A stretch of 6,164 bases of DNA. It comes from an uncultured Clostridia bacterium. Its GTDB lineage: Bacteria; Bacillota; Clostridia; Lachnospirales; Anaerotignaceae. Positions 4,960-6,164 of this stretch are shown piece by piece. Position 1 is the first letter of the stretch; the number at the start of each line of letters is the position of its first letter. The notes beneath the pieces are model-generated. The model worked only from the letters and a program-made list of their open reading frames with translations, did no database searches and was not told where the DNA came from. A program made the translations under genes and the position numbers. The stretch spans positions 1-6,164 of the forward strand of contig CATZIM010000117.1 of assembly GCA_958420075.1 (NCBI GenBank), read 5' to 3'.

Positions 4960-5436
4960 ATGGGAGAGTTGACACATTTTGATAAAGAAGGCAACGCGGT
5001 CATGGTGGATGTGAGCCAGAAAGCGGAAACAGAACGGACAGCCACAGCAAAGGGAATCATCCGCGTGAGCCGGGAAGTTTTTGAGAAGATTCAGGCAGGC
5101 ACCATGGCAAAGGGAGATGTGCTGGGCATTGCCAGAACGGCAGGCATCATGGCGGCAAAACGCACCTGGGAATTGATTCCCCTGTGTCATTTGCTGGCGC
5201 TGACAAAATGCAGTGTGGATTTTGAACTGTATCCAGAAAGCTGTGAGATAGAAGCGGCGTGTACGGTGAAAACCGTTGGAAAAACAGGGGTGGAAATGGA
5301 AGCCCTCACAGGGGTGCAGATCACCCTTTTGACCATTTACGATATGTGTAAGGCCTTAGACCGTTCTATGGTCATGACAGACATTCGCCTGTGTGAAAAA
5401 AGCGGCGGAAAGAGTGGGGAGTATCGGCATGATTGA
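4960..5436 (+). CDS. moaC: Cyclic pyranopterin monophosphate synthase
   Basis: Converts 3',8-cyclo-7,8-dihydro-GTP, the MoaA product, into cyclic pyranopterin monophosphate, the second step of molybdenum cofactor synthesis. At 158 aa it is the usual MoaC length. Visible blocks: [18 protein letters not shown] (4-21), [19 protein letters not shown] (51-69), LIPLCH (72-77), [14 protein letters not shown] (106-119), [14 protein letters not shown] (124-137) and GGKSG (149-153). Asp128 and Lys131 match the catalytic pair of E. coli MoaC, with the same numbering, and His77 is present. Start: although the frame stays open upstream to 4783, the ATG at 4960 is preceded by AAGGAG (4950-4955) and begins exactly where MoaC homology begins. 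The upstream part only overlaps the preceding gene out of frame. It lies 17 nt after the molybdopterin-binding gene and overlaps moaA by 8 nt. Confidence 0.97.
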   Translation: MGELTHFDKEGNAVMVDVSQKAETERTATAKGIIRVSREVFEKIQAGTMAKGDVLGIARTAGIMAAKRTWELIPLCHLLALTKCSVDFELYPESCEIEAACTVKTVGKTGVEMEALTGVQITLLTIYDMCKALDRSMVMTDIRLCEKSGGKSGEYRHD

Positions 5437-6164
5437 TGGATTTGGAAGAACCATTGACTATCTTCGGATTTCCGTCACCGACCGCTGTAACCTGCGGTGC
5501 GTCTACTGCATGAAAGAAGAACAGCAGGAATTTCTGCCCAGCGGCGAACTGCTGACACTGGAAGAATGGGTCAGACTTTGCAAAGGCGCCGCTTTGGCAG
5601 GCATCCGCAAAATCCGCATCACAGGCGGCGAACCCCTTATGCGGCAGGATATCGTGGAACTGGTGGAAGCCATTTCCAATATTCCGGGCATCGATAAAGT
5701 AGTTATGACAAGCAATGCTGTCCATCTGGCGCCTCTTGCGGAAAAACTGAAAAAAGCAGGGCTTTCCGGCGTCAATGTGAGCATCGACAGTCTGGATGCG
5801 AAGCAGTATTGCAGACTCACTAGGCGCGATGTGCTGTCTGATGCTTTGGCTGGTCTTGCAGCTTGCGGCAAAGTGGGTTTGCCTGTGAAAGTCAACTGTG
5901 TGCCTGTGGCAGGGGAAAACGAAAAAGAACTGCTCCATCTGGCAGAACTGGCGAAGGCATATCCCATGGAGGTGCGTTTCATTGAGATGATGCCCATTGG
6001 GGAAGGTTCCGCTTTTCCGCCAGTGAAAAATGAAACCATTCGGAAACGGCTGGAAGAAGTTTATGGTGGATTTATTCAGACAGAGAAAGATGACAGGGAA
6101 GGTCCGGCGGTTTATTATACAAACCCCCAGTTCAAAGGGCGCATTGGATTCATCAGCCCTGTGA
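5429..6164 (+). CDS. moaA: GTP 3',8-cyclase (radical SAM), 3' end outside window
   Basis: First enzyme of molybdenum cofactor synthesis: it rearranges GTP to 3',8-cyclo-7,8-dihydro-GTP by radical SAM chemistry. 245 codons are visible out of an expected 320 to 330. The N-terminus [17 protein letters not shown] carries the CX3CX2C cluster (Cys20, 24, 27). ITGGEPLMR (64-72), VNVSIDSLD (115-123), LTRRD (130-134) and [12 protein letters not shown] (183-194) follow. The window ends inside GFISPV, just before the region that should hold the second 4Fe-4S cluster cysteines and the C-terminal GG, so completeness cannot be judged. Two small departures from the usual motifs are CMK where CMP is common and TSNA (94-97) where TTNG is common. 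Start: ATG at 5429, overlapping the moaC stop by 8 nt, with GGGGAG (5416-5421) 7 nt upstream. Coupling to moaC places consecutive pathway enzymes side by side. Confidence 0.96.
   Translation, partial: MIDGFGRTIDYLRISVTDRCNLRCVYCMKEEQQEFLPSGELLTLEEWVRLCKGAALAGIRKIRITGGEPLMRQDIVELVEAISNIPGIDKVVMTSNAVHLAPLAEKLKKAGLSGVNVSIDSLDAKQYCRLTRRDVLSDALAGLAACGKVGLPVKVNCVPVAGENEKELLHLAELAKAYPMEVRFIEMMPIGEGSAFPPVKNETIRKRLEEVYGGFIQTEKDDREGPAVYYTNPQFKGRIGFISPV

Noticed and set aside
5372..6039. 188- and 178-codon minus-strand frames
   Set aside because: Antisense to moaA, whose radical SAM motifs are unmistakable.

Overview
The window looks like chromosomal DNA of an anaerobic, low-to-mid GC Firmicute, most likely a clostridium (Lachnospiraceae-like). 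This rests on the strong AGGAGG-type ribosome binding sites, tightly packed co-directional genes, and gene families that cluster together in clostridia and enterococci. The genus cannot be fixed from the sequence alone.

Layout: (1) Bases 1-279 hold the 3' end of a gene cut by the window edge. Its C-terminus resembles the stalk (copper-amine-oxidase-N-like) domain seen at the end of clostridial cell-wall or phage lysis proteins. (2) Bases 280-759 have no convincing gene. They contain two nested inverted-repeat structures of nearly identical size (336-403 and 480-538) that share GCAGAC/GTCTGC ends and a related inner segment, followed by a very strong hairpin terminator (680-725). (3) A small minus-strand gene (760-921) encodes a 53-aa one-TM, Cys-rich protein. 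It is transcribed away from (4) a control region (922-1114) with two divergent promoters, a 17-bp dyad between them, a small hairpin with a U-run, and a 24-bp dyad resembling a ModE operator. (5) From 1115 to the right edge runs one co-directional operon: ModE-like DNA-binding protein, selD, yedF, yqeB, a MoeA/MogA-like molybdopterin-binding protein, moaC and moaA (cut by the edge). Junctions are overlaps of 4, 4, 13 and 8 nt or gaps of 12 and 17 nt, so the genes are probably co-transcribed and translationally coupled.

How the genes fit together: SelD makes selenophosphate. YedF (TusA-like plus DsrE-like) and YqeB are the marker proteins of the selenium-dependent molybdenum hydroxylase (SDMH) maturation system, in which a labile selenium ligand is put on the molybdenum of xanthine-dehydrogenase-family enzymes. 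MoaA and MoaC make the first pterin intermediate of molybdenum cofactor, and the molybdopterin-binding protein acts late in cofactor handling. The operon therefore couples Se activation with Mo cofactor synthesis under a ModE-type regulator. The hydroxylase, later Moco genes, and any selA/selB (selenocysteine) or mnmH (selenouridine) genes are not in the window. Whether selD serves only the Se-Mo cofactor here therefore cannot be decided. The core of the operon is a known system. The less familiar parts are the structured non-coding region, the control region, and the small Cys-rich membrane protein.
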